Source: Mumia quercus | GTDB lineage: Bacteria; Actinomycetota; Actinomycetes; Propionibacteriales; Nocardioidaceae | Assembly: GCF_025506335.1 (NCBI RefSeq) | Contig: NZ_JANZYO010000001.1 | Span: forward strand, 218,074-282,073 | Reading direction: 5' to 3' | Length of the DNA stretch: 64,000 nucleotides | Shown here: one piece after another, positions 7,985-20,400 of the stretch | Position numbering within the stretch: position 1 is the stretch's first letter | How the letters are laid out: each line of letters begins with the position of its first letter | The notes under the pieces: model-generated | Told to the model about the DNA's origin: nothing | The model's database searches: none | What the model saw: the letters and a program-made list of their open reading frames with translations, nothing else | Program-made: the position numbers and the translations under genes

Positions 7985-9633
7985 ACGCGACCTCCACGAT
8001 CCTCGCCGCGGACGAGGGCGGCGGCCACCAGACCCTCACCACCGTGCTCTTCGTGGCCGTCGTGCTGCTGACGGTCGGGATCACCTTCTGGGCGAGCCGC
8101 AACACCAAGACCGCGGCCGACTACTACGCCGGCGGTCGCTCGTTCAGCGGGTTCCAGAACGGCCTGGCCATCGGCGGCGACTACATGTCGGCGGCCTCGT
8201 TCCTCGGCATCTCGGGCGCGATCGCGCTGTCCGGCTACGACGGCTTCCTCTACTCGATCGGCTTCCTGGTCGCCTGGCTCGTCGCGCTGCTCCTCGTCGC
8301 CGAGCTGCTGCGCAACTCCGGCCGCTTCACCATGGCCGACCAGCTCGCGTACCGGATGCGGCAGACCCCCGTCCGTACGGCGGCGTCGGTCTCGACCGTC
8401 GTGGTCTCGATCTTCTACCTGCTGGCGCAGATGGTCGGCGCCGGTGCGCTCGTGGCGCTGCTGCTCGGTGTCGAGGGCGACACCCTGAAGAACATCACCA
8501 TCATCGGTGTCGGTGCGCTCATGATCTTCTACGTCGTCGTCGGTGGGATGAAGGGCACCACCTGGGTGCAGATCGTCAAGGCCGTCCTGCTGATGGTCGG
8601 CACGCTTCTGATCAGCATCCTGGTGCTCGCCAAGTTCAACTTCAACCTCTCCGAGCTGCTCGGCACCGCGGCCAGCAACTCGGGTCAGGGCCAGGCGTTC
8701 CTCGAGCCCGGCCTGAAGTACGGAGCCGACTTCACGAGCAAGCTCGACTTCCTGTCGCTCGGCATCGCCCTCGTCCTCGGCACCGCGGGCCTGCCGCACA
8801 TCCTGATCCGCTTCTACACCGTCCCGACCGCCCGCCAAGCACGCGTGTCGGTGAACTGGGCGATCGGGCTGATCGGCACCTTCTACCTGATGACGCTGAT
8901 CCTCGGGTTCGGCGCCGCGGCGCTGCTGTCGGACGACCAGTACGCGAAGGTCGCGGACTCCGGAGGCAACCTCGCGTCACCGCTGCTCGCCGAAGCCGTC
9001 GGTGGAGGTGAGGGGTCTACAGGCGGCGCGATCTTGCTGGCGTTGATCGCGGCGGTGGCTTTCGCGACGATCCTCGCGGTGGTCGCGGGTCTGACGCTGG
9101 CCTCGGCCTCCTCGGTGGCCCACGACCTCTACGCCAACGTCATCAAGAAGGGCGAGGTCTCCGGCCAGGACGAGGTCAAGGTCGCGCGGATCGCCGCGTT
9201 CGTGATCGGCGGCGTCGCCATCGCCCTCGCGATCCCCGGGCAGTCGCTCAACGTGGCGTTCCTGGTGGCGCTGGCGTTCGCCGTCGCTGCGTCGGCGAAC
9301 CTGCCGGCGCTGCTCTACAACCTCTTCTGGAAGCGCTTCAACACCCGCGGCGCGACGTGGAGCATCTACGGCGGCCTGATCTCGGCGGTCGGGCTGGTGT
9401 TCTTCTCGCCGGTCGTCTCCGGCAAGGTCAACCCCGAGACCGGCGAGAGCCTGTCGCTGTTCGGCACCGGGGTCGACTTCAGCTGGTTCCCGCTGGAGAA
9501 CCCGGGCATCGTCTCGATCCCGATCGGCTTCTTCCTCGGGTGGCTGGGCACCGTGACGGCCAAGGAGAAGGCAGACCCGCTGAAGTACCAGGAGCTCGAG
9601 GTCCGCTCCATGACGGGGGCTGGTGCTGAGTGA
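7981..9633 (+). CDS. actP: Cation/acetate symporter
   Basis: Sodium/solute symporter (SSS) family permease of 550 residues, expected to import acetate and other short monocarboxylates with a cation. The 'YYAGGRSFSGFQNGLAIGGDYMSAASFLG' region and the mid-protein 'GTAGLPHILIRFYTV' segment are hallmarks of the ActP branch. About 13 hydrophobic helices are visible. An in-frame upstream extension to 7771 is only a shadow of the DUF485 gene; the true ATG at 7981 overlaps the DUF485 stop and follows GAGGAGG. The operon ends at the hairpin at 9661. The upstream Crp-like site fits catabolite control of acetate uptake. Confidence 0.93.
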   Translation: MNATSTILAADEGGGHQTLTTVLFVAVVLLTVGITFWASRNTKTAADYYAGGRSFSGFQNGLAIGGDYMSAASFLGISGAIALSGYDGFLYSIGFLVAWLVALLLVAELLRNSGRFTMADQLAYRMRQTPVRTAASVSTVVVSIFYLLAQMVGAGALVALLLGVEGDTLKNITIIGVGALMIFYVVVGGMKGTTWVQIVKAVLLMVGTLLISILVLAKFNFNLSELLGTAASNSGQGQAFLEPGLKYGADFTSKLDFLSLGIALVLGTAGLPHILIRFYTVPTARQARVSVNWAIGLIGTFYLMTLILGFGAAALLSDDQYAKVADSGGNLASPLLAEAVGGGEGSTGGAILLALIAAVAFATILAVVAGLTLASASSVAHDLYANVIKKGEVSGQDEVKVARIAAFVIGGVAIALAIPGQSLNVAFLVALAFAVAASANLPALLYNLFWKRFNTRGATWSIYGGLISAVGLVFFSPVVSGKVNPETGESLSLFGTGVDFSWFPLENPGIVSIPIGFFLGWLGTVTAKEKADPLKYQELEVRSMTGAGAE

Positions 9634-9660
9634 GCTGAGCAGCCGCTCGCACCGTGCGTC

Positions 9661-9696
9661 GCCCCCGGGTGCCCTGGTAGGAGGGTGCCCGGGGGC
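9661..9696 (+). terminator. Hairpin after actP
   Basis: GC-rich inverted repeat: 9661-9674 pairs with 9683-9696, with two inner mismatches and a 9-bp perfect outer stem. No T-run follows. Confidence 0.55.
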
Positions 9697-9737
9697 CGCG
9701 TGCGTCTGCGCCGCTCGAGCTGGGGGAGCATGAGTCC

Positions 9738-10661
9738 GTGATCGGGGTCTTCGAGGGGTTCGGCGTCATCACCGTGGTGATCGCCGTCGGGTTCGTCCTC
9801 GCCCACCTCGGCGTGGTCACGGTCGAGTACCAGTGGATGCTCTCGCGACTGGTCTTCTTCGTCGGCAGCCCTGCGCTGCTCTTCTCGGTCCTCTCCGAGG
9901 TCGACGTCGCAGGCGCCCTCTCACAGGCGCTGGTCGCCAACGCGGTGAGCGTCGCCGTGGTCGCCCTCCTCGCGGTCGTCCTGGCACGCTGGCGGTGGCG
10001 TCGCGACTGGGGCGAGACCACCCTCGCCGCGCTGTCGGCCTCGTACGTCAACGCGGGGAACCTCGGGCTCCCGATCGCGGTGTACGTGATCGGCGACGTG
10101 TCGGCGGTGGCCGGCGCCCTCCTGCTGCAGCTGCTCGTCGTCGCACCGCTGGCCTTCGTCGTGCTCGACCAGTCCGCATCAGGAGAGCGGCCGACGGTGA
10201 TGACCGTGCTGTCACGGCCGTTCCGCAACCCGATCACCGTGGGCGCGCTCGTCGGTGTCGTCGTCGCGCTGTCCGGCGTCTCCGTCCCGCAGTGGGTCGC
10301 CGACCCGATCGATCTCCTCGCCGGCCTCGCCATTCCGGGGATGCTGATCGCGTTCGGCATCTCGTTGCGGCTCGGCCCGAAGCCGGGCGCGAGCGGCGCG
10401 AGCGGGCAGGTGGCCGTCCTGACACTGATCAAGCTGCTCGTCCAGCCGCTCGTCGCCTATCTCGTCGGCCGGTTCTTGCTGGGCCTCGACGGCAACGCCC
10501 TGCTGGCGGTCGTGGTGGTCGCGGGCCTGCCGACGGCGCAGAACGTGTTCGTCACTGCCGTCCGGTACGACAGGGCGGTGCCGGTGGTGCGTGACGTCGT
10601 CTTCGCCACGACCGTGCTCTCGTTCGCGACGATCCTCGCGATCGCCGCGATCCTGGCCTGA
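9738..10661 (+). CDS. AEC (auxin efflux carrier) family transporter
   Basis: Integral membrane protein of 307 residues with about ten hydrophobic helices in two halves split by a charged cytoplasmic loop near the middle ('DQSASGERPTVMTVLSRPFRNP'). The 'YVNAGNLGLPIAVYV' motif in the first half and 'GLPTAQNVFVTAVRY' in the second are typical of bacterial AEC/MdcF-type carriers for malate, malonate or similar organic acids. The GTG start is preceded by GGGGGAG at about 11 nt. It lies 3' of the acetate operon in the same direction but after a hairpin, so it is probably a separate unit. Substrate unknown. Confidence 0.85.
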   Translation: MIGVFEGFGVITVVIAVGFVLAHLGVVTVEYQWMLSRLVFFVGSPALLFSVLSEVDVAGALSQALVANAVSVAVVALLAVVLARWRWRRDWGETTLAALSASYVNAGNLGLPIAVYVIGDVSAVAGALLLQLLVVAPLAFVVLDQSASGERPTVMTVLSRPFRNPITVGALVGVVVALSGVSVPQWVADPIDLLAGLAIPGMLIAFGISLRLGPKPGASGASGQVAVLTLIKLLVQPLVAYLVGRFLLGLDGNALLAVVVVAGLPTAQNVFVTAVRYDRAVPVVRDVVFATTVLSFATILAIAAILA

Positions 10662-10664
10662 CGC

Positions 10665-11705
10665 TCAGCCGTTCGGGAGGATGACGGCGCGACCGCGGAC
10701 CTTCCCGGCGTGGAGCCGCTCGTAGGCCTTCGGTCCCTCGTCCAGGGAGTACGTCTCGATCTCGACGTGGACCTGGTCGCGGTGGGCCATCTCGAAGACC
10801 TCGATGAGCTCGCTGCGCGTCCCCCAGTACGGCGCGCGGAACGCGGCGTCGTACGGGGTCATGCCGAACCCGACCGCGGCCGCGCCGCCGCCGATCCCGA
10901 CGAGCTGGACGTCGCCCTCGGTCGCCACGGCGGCCGAGGCGATCGCGACGGTCGGAGGAGCGCCGACGAAGTCGAGCACGACCGAGGCGCCGAGGCCTTC
11001 TGTCATGTCCCGGACAGCCTGAGCCGCGTTCTCGTCGGAGAGGATCGCGTCGTGCGCGCCGACCTCCTTGGCGAGCGCGAGCTTCTCCTCGTTGACGTCG
11101 AGCGCGATCACGCGTGCGCCCGTGAGCGCCCGCAGGATCTGGATCGCCACGTGGCCGAGCCCGCCGGTCCCGATGACGACGGCGGTGCTCCCGGCGACGA
11201 GCTTGGGCATCGAGGTCCGGATCGCGTGGTACGGGGTGAGTCCGGCGTCGGTGAGCGACACGTTCCGGACCGGGTCGAGGTCGCCGAGCGGGACGAGGTG
11301 GCGGACGTCGTCGACGATCATGTACTCCGCCATCGCCCCCGGCGCCCCCAGACCCGGAGGGGCGATGCCGAGCTCGGCGGCGTACGGGCAGGAGTTCTCC
11401 GCGCCGCGTGCGCAAGCGTGGCAGCGGCCGCAGCCCCACGGTCCGTAGACGGCGACCGAGGTGCCGACCTCGAGGTTGGCGACCCCGTCGCCGACCGCGT
11501 CGACCGTCCCGGCGCCCTCGTGGCCGAGGGTGAGCGGGAGGCCGAAGGTGTATCCCTCCTCGGGCAGGCTCATCACGAACTCGTCGGAGTGGCAGACCCC
11601 TGCCGCTGTGACCTTGAGGCGGATCTGACCTGGGCCCGGCTCCGGGGTGTCGATCTCCACGACACGAGGGGGCTGGCCGATCTCGACGTACTGGAGTGCG
11701 CGCAT
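10665..11705 (-). CDS. Zinc-dependent alcohol dehydrogenase (MDR family)
   Basis: NAD(P)-dependent medium-chain dehydrogenase of 346 residues. Catalytic zinc ligands are C38 (GVCHSDEF) and H62 (GHEGAGTV). Structural zinc ligands are C92, C95, C98 and C106 (CGRCHACARGAENSC). The nucleotide fold carries GTGGLG near residue 180. The intact set of both zinc sites places it in the tetrameric alcohol dehydrogenase branch (AdhA/AdhT-like), oxidising primary alcohols to aldehydes or the reverse; the exact substrate is not predictable. It converges on the AEC gene with only 3 bp between. A TAGCGT box 6 nt before the ATG indicates leaderless transcription. Confidence 0.92.
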   Translation of the reverse strand: MRALQYVEIGQPPRVVEIDTPEPGPGQIRLKVTAAGVCHSDEFVMSLPEEGYTFGLPLTLGHEGAGTVDAVGDGVANLEVGTSVAVYGPWGCGRCHACARGAENSCPYAAELGIAPPGLGAPGAMAEYMIVDDVRHLVPLGDLDPVRNVSLTDAGLTPYHAIRTSMPKLVAGSTAVVIGTGGLGHVAIQILRALTGARVIALDVNEEKLALAKEVGAHDAILSDENAAQAVRDMTEGLGASVVLDFVGAPPTVAIASAAVATEGDVQLVGIGGGAAAVGFGMTPYDAAFRAPYWGTRSELIEVFEMAHRDQVHVEIETYSLDEGPKAYERLHAGKVRGRAVILPNG

Positions 11706-11711
11706 CCGTCC

Positions 11712-11717
11712 ACGCTA
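11712..11717 (-). promoter_or_regulatory. -10 box of the alcohol dehydrogenase gene (leaderless)
   Basis: TAGCGT on the minus strand, 6 nt before the ATG at 11705. Confidence 0.5.
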
Positions 11718-11782
11718 AGTCGCCCCCCTTCCCGCCGCTGGTCGAGTAGGTGGTCGAGTAGGGCGGAGCGCGGTGTTGTGGG

Positions 11783-11866
11783 TGGTCGAGTAGGGCGGAG
11801 CGCCAGCGGAGCCCGTATCGAGACCTGGTCTCGATACGCCGCTCGTTCCTCGCGGCTACTCGACCA
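11783..11866. repeat. REP-like palindrome, copy 1
   Basis: Outer arms TGGTCGAGTAG (11783-11793) and CTACTCGACCA (11856-11866) pair perfectly. The inner arms CGTATCGAGACC (11814-11825) and GGTCTCGATACG (11827-11838) also pair perfectly, around a single T. The intervening segments (GGGCGGAGCGCCAGCGGAGC and GCTCGTTCCTCGCGG) differ, so the transcript would be a hairpin with an internal loop. Confidence 0.85.
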
Positions 11867-11879
11867 GCCGGGGTGTGGT

Positions 11880-11969
11880 TGGTCGAGTAGGGCGGAGCGC
11901 CAGCGGAGCCCGTATCGAGACCCGGTGGTCTCGATACGCCCTCGCCTAGCGGCTCGGGCTACTCGACCA
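11880..11969. repeat. REP-like palindrome, copy 2
   Basis: Same outer and inner arms as copy 1. The inner loop is CGGT (11923-11926), and the right intervening segment differs (CTCGCCTAGCGGCTCGGG). Confidence 0.85.
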
Positions 11970-12064
11970 GCCAGGGGCGGCGGCTCGGGCTGCTCGACCA
12001 GCCAGGGGGCGGCGGCTCGGGCTACTCGACCAGCCAGGGGGCGGCTGTTCGACCGGCGATGCCG

Positions 12065-12070
12065 CACAAT
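12065..12070 (+). promoter_or_regulatory. -10 box of the patatin gene (leaderless)
   Basis: CACAAT, then 7 nt, then ATG at 12078. An in-frame ATG at 12069 overlaps the box and is the less likely start. Confidence 0.45.
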
Positions 12071-12077
12071 GGCGCCC

Positions 12078-12929
12078 ATGACCTCACGTGCGCTGGTCCT
12101 CGGTGGCGGCGGAATCACGGGCATCGCCTGGGAGATCGGGATGCTGCACGGGCTGGCCGAAGCAGGTGTCGACCTGACCGGTGCCGATCTCGTCGTCGGG
12201 ACGTCGGCCGGTTCGGTCGTCGGAGCCCAGATGACCAACGGCGCCACGACGGAGCAGCTCTACGGACGCCAGCTCGCGCCGCTCGGCACCCACGGGCCGG
12301 AGCCGTCGTTCGCGATCGGGCGTGCCGTCACCGCACAGTGGGTGTGGTCGGCCCTGCGGGCGGGCCGCGATGCCGAGGACCTCGGCCGTCGGCTCGGCGC
12401 GTACGCAGTGCGCGCGGCGGATTCCGGTCGTACGCCTTCGGAGGATGAGCGCGTCGCGGTCATCCGCGACCGTCTGGTCTCGCAGGACTGGCCGGACCGC
12501 GACCTGCGGGTCACCGCCGTCGCCGCCGACACCGGTGAGTTCCGCGTCTTCTCCGCCGCAGACGGGGTCCCGCTGGTGCGCGCCGTCGCGGCCAGCTGTG
12601 CCGTCCCCGGCGTCTATCCGCCAGTCACGATCGATGGCCGGCGCTACATCGACGGCGGCACGCGCTCGTCCGCCAACGCCGACCTCGCCGCCACGTACGA
12701 GCGGGTCGTGGCCCTCACCCCGATCGCGAACGCGTTCCCCGCATCCCGGGGCGCCGCAGCGCAACTGCGCGAGGCCACCGGCCGTACGACGGTCGTCGCC
12801 CCGGACGCCGAGGCGCGCCGTGCGATCGGCAAGAACGTGCTGGACCCGTCGGCGCGCGCCCGTACGGCTCAGGCCGGGTTTGCCCAGGCAGCGCAGGTCG
12901 CGGACGCGGTCGCCGAGGTGTGGGGCTGA
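12078..12929 (+). CDS. Patatin-like phospholipase
   Basis: A 283-residue patatin-fold lipid acyl hydrolase using a Ser-Asp dyad. The oxyanion-hole glycine run is GGGG (9-12). The nucleophile elbow is G41-T-S43-A-G45. The catalytic Asp is D192 in the DGG motif (YIDGGTRS). The length is that of the small actinobacterial, RssA-like group. No signal peptide is seen, so it acts on cytoplasmic or membrane lipids. Its stop overlaps the next start (TGATG), coupling it to an SCP-family protein; lipid hydrolase with lipid-binding partner is suggestive but unproven. Confidence 0.9.
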   Translation: MTSRALVLGGGGITGIAWEIGMLHGLAEAGVDLTGADLVVGTSAGSVVGAQMTNGATTEQLYGRQLAPLGTHGPEPSFAIGRAVTAQWVWSALRAGRDAEDLGRRLGAYAVRAADSGRTPSEDERVAVIRDRLVSQDWPDRDLRVTAVAADTGEFRVFSAADGVPLVRAVAASCAVPGVYPPVTIDGRRYIDGGTRSSANADLAATYERVVALTPIANAFPASRGAAAQLREATGRTTVVAPDAEARRAIGKNVLDPSARARTAQAGFAQAAQVADAVAEVWG

Positions 12930-13303
12930 TGGCGCGACGCCTGACCCCGCTCGGCGCGGACGAGTGGTCGACGTTGTCGGCGCGGCTGACCGAGGCGTTC
13001 GAGTCCGGCACCGACCCTGCTCCAGCGGACCTTCGTGCGGCGACCAAGCACCTCCTCGCGCTGCTCGACCGGAAGGCGCCCGGCAACAGCGTGGAGGTGC
13101 GGGTCCCTCCGTACGCCGCGGTGCAGGTGATCCCCGGCGCGCGTCACACGCGCGGCACGCCGCCAGCCGTCGTCGAGACCGACCCGGCGACCTGGATCGC
13201 GCTCGCCACCGGGCGTACGCCGTGGGCCGAGGCGGTCAGCGCAGGGCGGGTCCACGCGTCAGGAGAGCGCAGCAACCTCTCGCCGTACCTGCCGCTGGCC
13301 TGA
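12929..13303 (+). CDS. Bacterial SCP-ortholog (sterol carrier family) protein
   Basis: A 124-residue protein of the actinobacterial sterol-carrier-like family (SCP_3 type). The diagnostic stretches are all present in order: '[14 protein letters not shown]', '[18 protein letters not shown]', '[13 protein letters not shown]' and 'SPYLPL' at the C-terminus. It is expected to be a small cytoplasmic lipid-binding or ligand-binding protein of unknown ligand. In many actinobacteria this gene lies just after purF/purM; here it is instead coupled to a patatin gene, with the ATG sharing the A of the upstream TGA. The upstream in-frame ATG at 12920 lies inside the patatin gene and is less likely. Confidence 0.85.
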   Translation: MARRLTPLGADEWSTLSARLTEAFESGTDPAPADLRAATKHLLALLDRKAPGNSVEVRVPPYAAVQVIPGARHTRGTPPAVVETDPATWIALATGRTPWAEAVSAGRVHASGERSNLSPYLPLA

Positions 13304-13304
13304 A

Positions 13305-15992
<2,688 letters not shown>

Positions 15993-16010
15993 ATCTCGTG
16001 CTCACCCAGT

Positions 16011-16040
16011 GAGAAGATATATCCGTAACCATATATTCTC
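16011..16040. promoter_or_regulatory. AT-rich inverted repeat before the secreted protein gene
   Basis: GAGAAGATATAT and ATATATTCTC flank an 8-nt centre; the arms pair with one bulged base. Such AT-rich sequence is rare here, and it lies 63 bp before the next start, so a promoter/operator role is likely. It directly follows the dipeptidase stop. Confidence 0.5.
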
Positions 16041-16102
16041 CCGGAATTCGTCCTAGGTTCTCCTCAACCGGTCGCCGAGCGGCGGCCGCGGAAGGAGAAG
16101 AC

Positions 16103-17230
16103 ATGAAGACGACTCCGGCCCGCCGCGGTGCGGGCATGATCGCGGCCGGCGCACTGGTCGCAGGCGCGCTCGCCGCAGCGGCCCCAGCATCGGCAGTTGA
16201 GGCTGCGGCAGGCGAGACCACGATCGACTACACCTGCAGCGCGCTCGGATTCGGTGGGTACGACGCGAAGCTGAAGCTGGATGTCACCGCCCCCGCGGAG
16301 GTCCGGCAGGGGGAGCCTGTCACCCTCGCTGCGGAAGCTACCTGGACGTGGGGCGCTAAGTGGAGCGACTTCGCGCGGTCTACCTCGATGCAGGTCAAGA
16401 GCTTGTCGGCCAAGACGCCTGTGGTGGTCAACGGAGCGGAGACGGCGCCGGCCACACTCGCGTTCAACGATGCGGACCTCACCGTTCCTGCCGAAGGCTC
16501 CGTGGTGTGGCCGGGAAGCATCACCTTCCCCGCCATCTCTACAGCGTCTGGTACTGACCTCGCGATCTCGCTCGGCAAGGCCGACTTGACTGCGGAGCTT
16601 TTCCTCGTCCCCTACACGGCCGGCAAGTTCGTCGAAGCGGACGTCAACTGCACCCTCGTTGGCACCGCCCCGACGATCGCTTCGGTCGACGTCCTTCCGC
16701 CCGGCACGCTCGCTCCTGCCGCGGCGCTGAAGGCCACGGGCAAGGCGGTCGTCGGACAGCGCCTCGTGGCTTCCGGCGGTCAGACGAACCCGACCAGCAG
16801 CCTCGCCTACCACTGGCTGGTGAACGGCAAGGTGGCCAGCGGCAGCAGCGCGTACGTCGTGAAGCCTGCTGATCTCGGCAAGACGATCGCCCTCCGGGCG
16901 ACGGCGACCAAGGTCGGCTACCACACGCGCGTCTCGACCGTCTCTGTCGGCAAGGTCACCGCGGGTTCGTTCGCCGTCAGCGGCAAGGTCAAGATCACCG
17001 GCAAGGCGAAGGTCGGCAAGAAGCTCAAGGCCAAGCCGGGCAAGGCGGCTGGCACGAAGGTCTCGTACCAGTGGCTGCGCAACGGAAAGGCCATCAAGGG
17101 CGCGAAGGCGAAGACCCTCAAGCTCAAGAAGGCGTACAAGGGCAAGAAGATCTCGGTGAAGGTCACGTACTCCAAGGCTGGCTACAAGTCCGTCACCCAG
17201 ACCTCGAAGGCCGTCAAGGTCAAGAAGTAA
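16103..17230 (+). CDS. Secreted protein with C-terminal Ig-like repeats
   Basis: A 375-residue exported protein; function not recognised. A signal peptide (about 1-32, ending 'APASA') is followed by a domain of about 170 residues starting 'TIDYTCSALGFGGYD', which resembles the DUF6801-like Cys-containing beta domains of actinobacterial surface proteins. Then come two tandem repeats of about 80-90 residues with the pattern 'GKAxVGxxL...YxWLxNGKxxxG...KAYKGKxIxV', as in cell-surface and S-layer-associated proteins. The last 100 residues are extremely lysine-rich (about one in four) and lack a sortase signal, so attachment may be electrostatic. GGAAGGAG lies 5 nt before the ATG. Own terminator at 17256. 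Confidence 0.75.
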   Translation: MKTTPARRGAGMIAAGALVAGALAAAAPASAVEAAAGETTIDYTCSALGFGGYDAKLKLDVTAPAEVRQGEPVTLAAEATWTWGAKWSDFARSTSMQVKSLSAKTPVVVNGAETAPATLAFNDADLTVPAEGSVVWPGSITFPAISTASGTDLAISLGKADLTAELFLVPYTAGKFVEADVNCTLVGTAPTIASVDVLPPGTLAPAAALKATGKAVVGQRLVASGGQTNPTSSLAYHWLVNGKVASGSSAYVVKPADLGKTIALRATATKVGYHTRVSTVSVGKVTAGSFAVSGKVKITGKAKVGKKLKAKPGKAAGTKVSYQWLRNGKAIKGAKAKTLKLKKAYKGKKISVKVTYSKAGYKSVTQTSKAVKVKK

Positions 17231-17255
17231 GGGCCTGACGCAAGACCCGACAAAA

Positions 17256-17305
17256 GGACCCGACGTTTCACCCCGGAATCAGGGGTGGAACGTCGGGTCC
17301 TCTTT
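17256..17305 (+). terminator. Strong intrinsic terminator
   Basis: A 19-bp stem (17256-17274 with 17282-17300, one G-T pair), a 7-nt loop, then TCTTTAT. It separates the secreted-protein gene from the RHS operon. Confidence 0.92.
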
Positions 17306-17375
17306 ATCCCCACTCGAATGCCCAACAGGGTTTCGTATCTCGGATTGGGCGCCAGTTCAAGTAATTGAAACGCTA

Positions 17376-17405
17376 TTGACTTGTTCTTAACGCAGCCGGT
17401 TAGAT
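17376..17405 (+). promoter_or_regulatory. Candidate promoter of the LamG-RHS-immunity operon
   Basis: TTGACT (17376-17381), an 18-nt spacer and TTAGAT (17400-17405), in an unusually AT-rich stretch (about 17310-17410). The leader to the ATG at 17470 would be about 58 nt. Confidence 0.5.
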
Positions 17406-17469
17406 CACTCCAACTGCCATCGTGGTGGGGGCTGGCGCTCACGCCAGATCACGAAATGGAGCGGCCAGT

Positions 17470-20400
17470 ATGTCGCGTTCATGCCGGTTAACCACTCTCT
17501 CAAGCCTTCTGTTCGTCGCCCTTCTTGGGGCGCTGCTTACGCCGGCCGCTTCCGCGGTTGATTTGCCTACTTCGGTCTCGAAGAGAACGACAGAGTCCCC
17601 AAGTATGAAGGCGGCTAGGACCGGCGAACGGGTCGAGGTGGTTGATGAGCGTTCCGAATACTCCCTTACCTTCGCGAACCCGGACGGCACCTTCACGCTC
17701 GAGCAATCGGTGGTGCCGCAGCGGGTCGAGCGGGCCGATGGGTCGTGGGACCGTGTTGACGCGACGCTGAAGGTGACCGGTTCGGGCGCGGTGGCGCCGA
17801 AGGCGTCGGTGTTGGATCTGGAGCTATCCGGCGGCGGGTCGAAGGATCCGCTGGTGTCGATGGGTGAGGGTGACCAGCGTGTCGAGCTGGTCTGGCCGAC
17901 CTCTCTCCCGAAGCCGACGCTGGACGGTGACACCGCCACCTACGCGGACGTTATGACTGATGTCGACCTGAAGGTGACGGCGACCGACACCGGCTTCCGT
18001 GAGGTGCTTGTGGTCCGGTCGGTGGAGGGAGCCAAAGCGGTTGCGGCGGCACCATTGCGGCTCGGCCTGGAGACCGCCGGGCTGGAAGTGCGTCCGGATG
18101 CTGATGGGGGCACGAGGTTCGTTGACCTTGACGGCGAGGTCGTGTTTTATACGCCGCCGGCGTTTATGTGGGATTCGTCCAGCACCGAGGAGCCCGCGCG
18201 TCCGGAGTCTAAGAGTCTGAGTGCACCGCCGGAGGCTTTTGTCGATGACGGTGAGGAAGAGCCGCACTTCAAGGGCGCGCGTCCCGGCGACGTGCTCGCC
18301 GCGATCACCACGAAGGCTAGCGAAGACGCAATCGTCGTCGCCCCGCGGGCGAAGGACCTCACCAGTCCCGAGCGGGTGTTCCCCATATACGTCGATCCGT
18401 CGGTGCACATCAACCGTGCCACCTGGATGATGATCGGATCCAATGGTGAGCACGACTGGAGCTTCACCGGCGATGAGGGGATGGGCCGGTGTGCGAACTA
18501 CTGCACGAGCGGAACCCCCTACACGAAGCGAATGCTGTTTTCGATTCCAGCGAACGCGAACCTATCGGGTCGGCAGGTGACCGACGCCAAGTTCCGGATC
18601 ACCGAGACGCACGCGGTTAATTGCACACCGACAGAGGTGCGGCTGTACCGATCGAACCAGAGCTTCAGCTCCGCAACGCGATGGCCGGGGATCTCGCTGG
18701 ACGACAACCTCGGTGAGAAGAATGCAGCGATTGGCTGGCCAGGCGGGTCTTGCGCGGGAGAGGGTTATTTGACCATCGCCGACAACGGCGACAGCAATGA
18801 CAACCTGACCGGTACGGTGCGCAAGCTCGCCAACGGCGACTTCGCCAAGCTCAACCTGGTGCTGCGTGCAGGTGACGAGTCGGACTGGAATAGCTGGAAG
18901 CGGTTCAGGAACGACGCGACGCTGGTCGTCACCTTCTACGAGAAGCCGGGTGTTCCGACCGCGATTGGTGTGCGTCCGACCTCGGCGGCGGCTGGTGTGT
19001 GCCCGACGTCGACGACCAACGCAGTGACTGTCGGTGAGAAGCGTCCCGGTTTCACTGCCACGGCGCAGACCGCTGTCAACCGCCCCGGCTACGGCAGGCT
19101 GCGGGTGCAGTTCGTGGTTGAGCGACTTTCTGGCACGGCATGGGTGAGTCAGGTGACCCAGACGGTACCCACGACTACGTGGTACGGGGATAACCAAGTG
19201 GTGCCGACATACATGCCGCCGTCCGATCTCCCGGACAACGCGGCCTATCGCGTTCGGATGAGGACGTTGGCTCACAACGACGACAGCACGAGCGCTCTTT
19301 GGTCGGGCTACTCGGCAAACTGCTACTTCAAGATCGACTCGACCGGCCCGAAGGCGCCGATCGTGACCGCGCTGACGGTTTACTCGATCTGCGGTGTTGA
19401 CTGCGCCGAGGCCGGTGAACCCGGCGTCACTGGAACGTTCAGGTTTCAGCCCGGCTCTGGGGACACGAACATCACCGGCTACCAGTGGCAGATCGTCGGC
19501 AAGACTGGCTGGACGAATCTCGCCGGATCGCCAGTGACTGCGTCTGTGACACCCGCTACCGCCGGCACGCTTCAGCTGGCCGTCCAGGCGAAAGACGTCA
19601 CGGGCCGGTACGGGGCGACGACCGCTGTCACGTTCCGGGTGAAGGCGGCACCGGATGCCGAGGTCGGGACATGGCGGGTGGAGGACGCTGCCGATGCGAC
19701 CGAGCTTGCAGACACATCCACAGCAGGGGCCGAGACTCACCCGCTGACCCTAGGCGCGGGTGCAGCCACAGATGACCGCGGGCGGCGCACGAGCGACCTG
19801 CATCCAGGCGATCGGAGCATTCGCTTCAGTGGAGTGGCAGGATCGGACGCGACTACAACAGGCCCGGTGATTGACACAGCGAAGTCGTTCACCGTGGGAA
19901 TGTGGGCGTACCTCGAGAACCGAAACGGGACCCAGGTGCTGCTGTCGCAGCATGTTGCCGGCGCGAGCACAACGAACCCCGGACTCAACATCTACTTCTC
20001 GACCGGAGGCTGGGCCTGTAACTTCCACAAGAAGGACGCGGCCGGGGTCACTCAGAACTTCAACTCAGCTTCTGGGCTCTCGGCGTCGCCAGTTCGTGTG
20101 TGGACGCACGTTGCTTGTTCCTATGACGCAGTCACGAAAACGATTCGCATCATCGTCAACGGCGTCCCCTATGCGCCGAATGTCCGCGATGGGGTCGAGC
20201 CTCTTCCCGAGGGGACGACAGGACCCATGACGCTCGGTCGCAACCGCGACCACAACGCCACCCCAGGAGGCTTCTTCACGGGCCTCATCGACGAGGTCCG
20301 AGTCTGGCGGCGCACACTGAGCCCGACCGAGTTGAAGGCGGTTGCCAACGAGGTTCAGGAGGCCAGCGAGGATCCTGATGACCCGAATGGACACATCGGT

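Larger units (their letters stand above)
11739..12040. repeat. Cluster of REP-like palindromic repeats
   Basis: This gene-free stretch holds two complete palindromic units (11783-11866 and 11880-11969). It also has two truncated left ends before them (TGGTCGAGTAGG from about 11740 and 11751) and two truncated right ends after them (about 11980-12002 and 12013-12036). All start with TGGTCGAGTAG and/or end with CTACTCGACCA. No open reading frame or transposase accompanies them. Confidence 0.85.

Noticed and set aside
11739-12040. The repeat cluster as a CRISPR array.
   Set aside because: Units are palindromes of 84-90 bp with truncated copies and no regular spacer lengths, and no cas genes are present.
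12920-12928. The upstream in-frame ATG of the SCP-ortholog gene as the start.
   Set aside because: It lies inside the patatin gene and would add three residues with no ribosome-binding site; the TGATG overlap at 12927 is the usual coupling arrangement.
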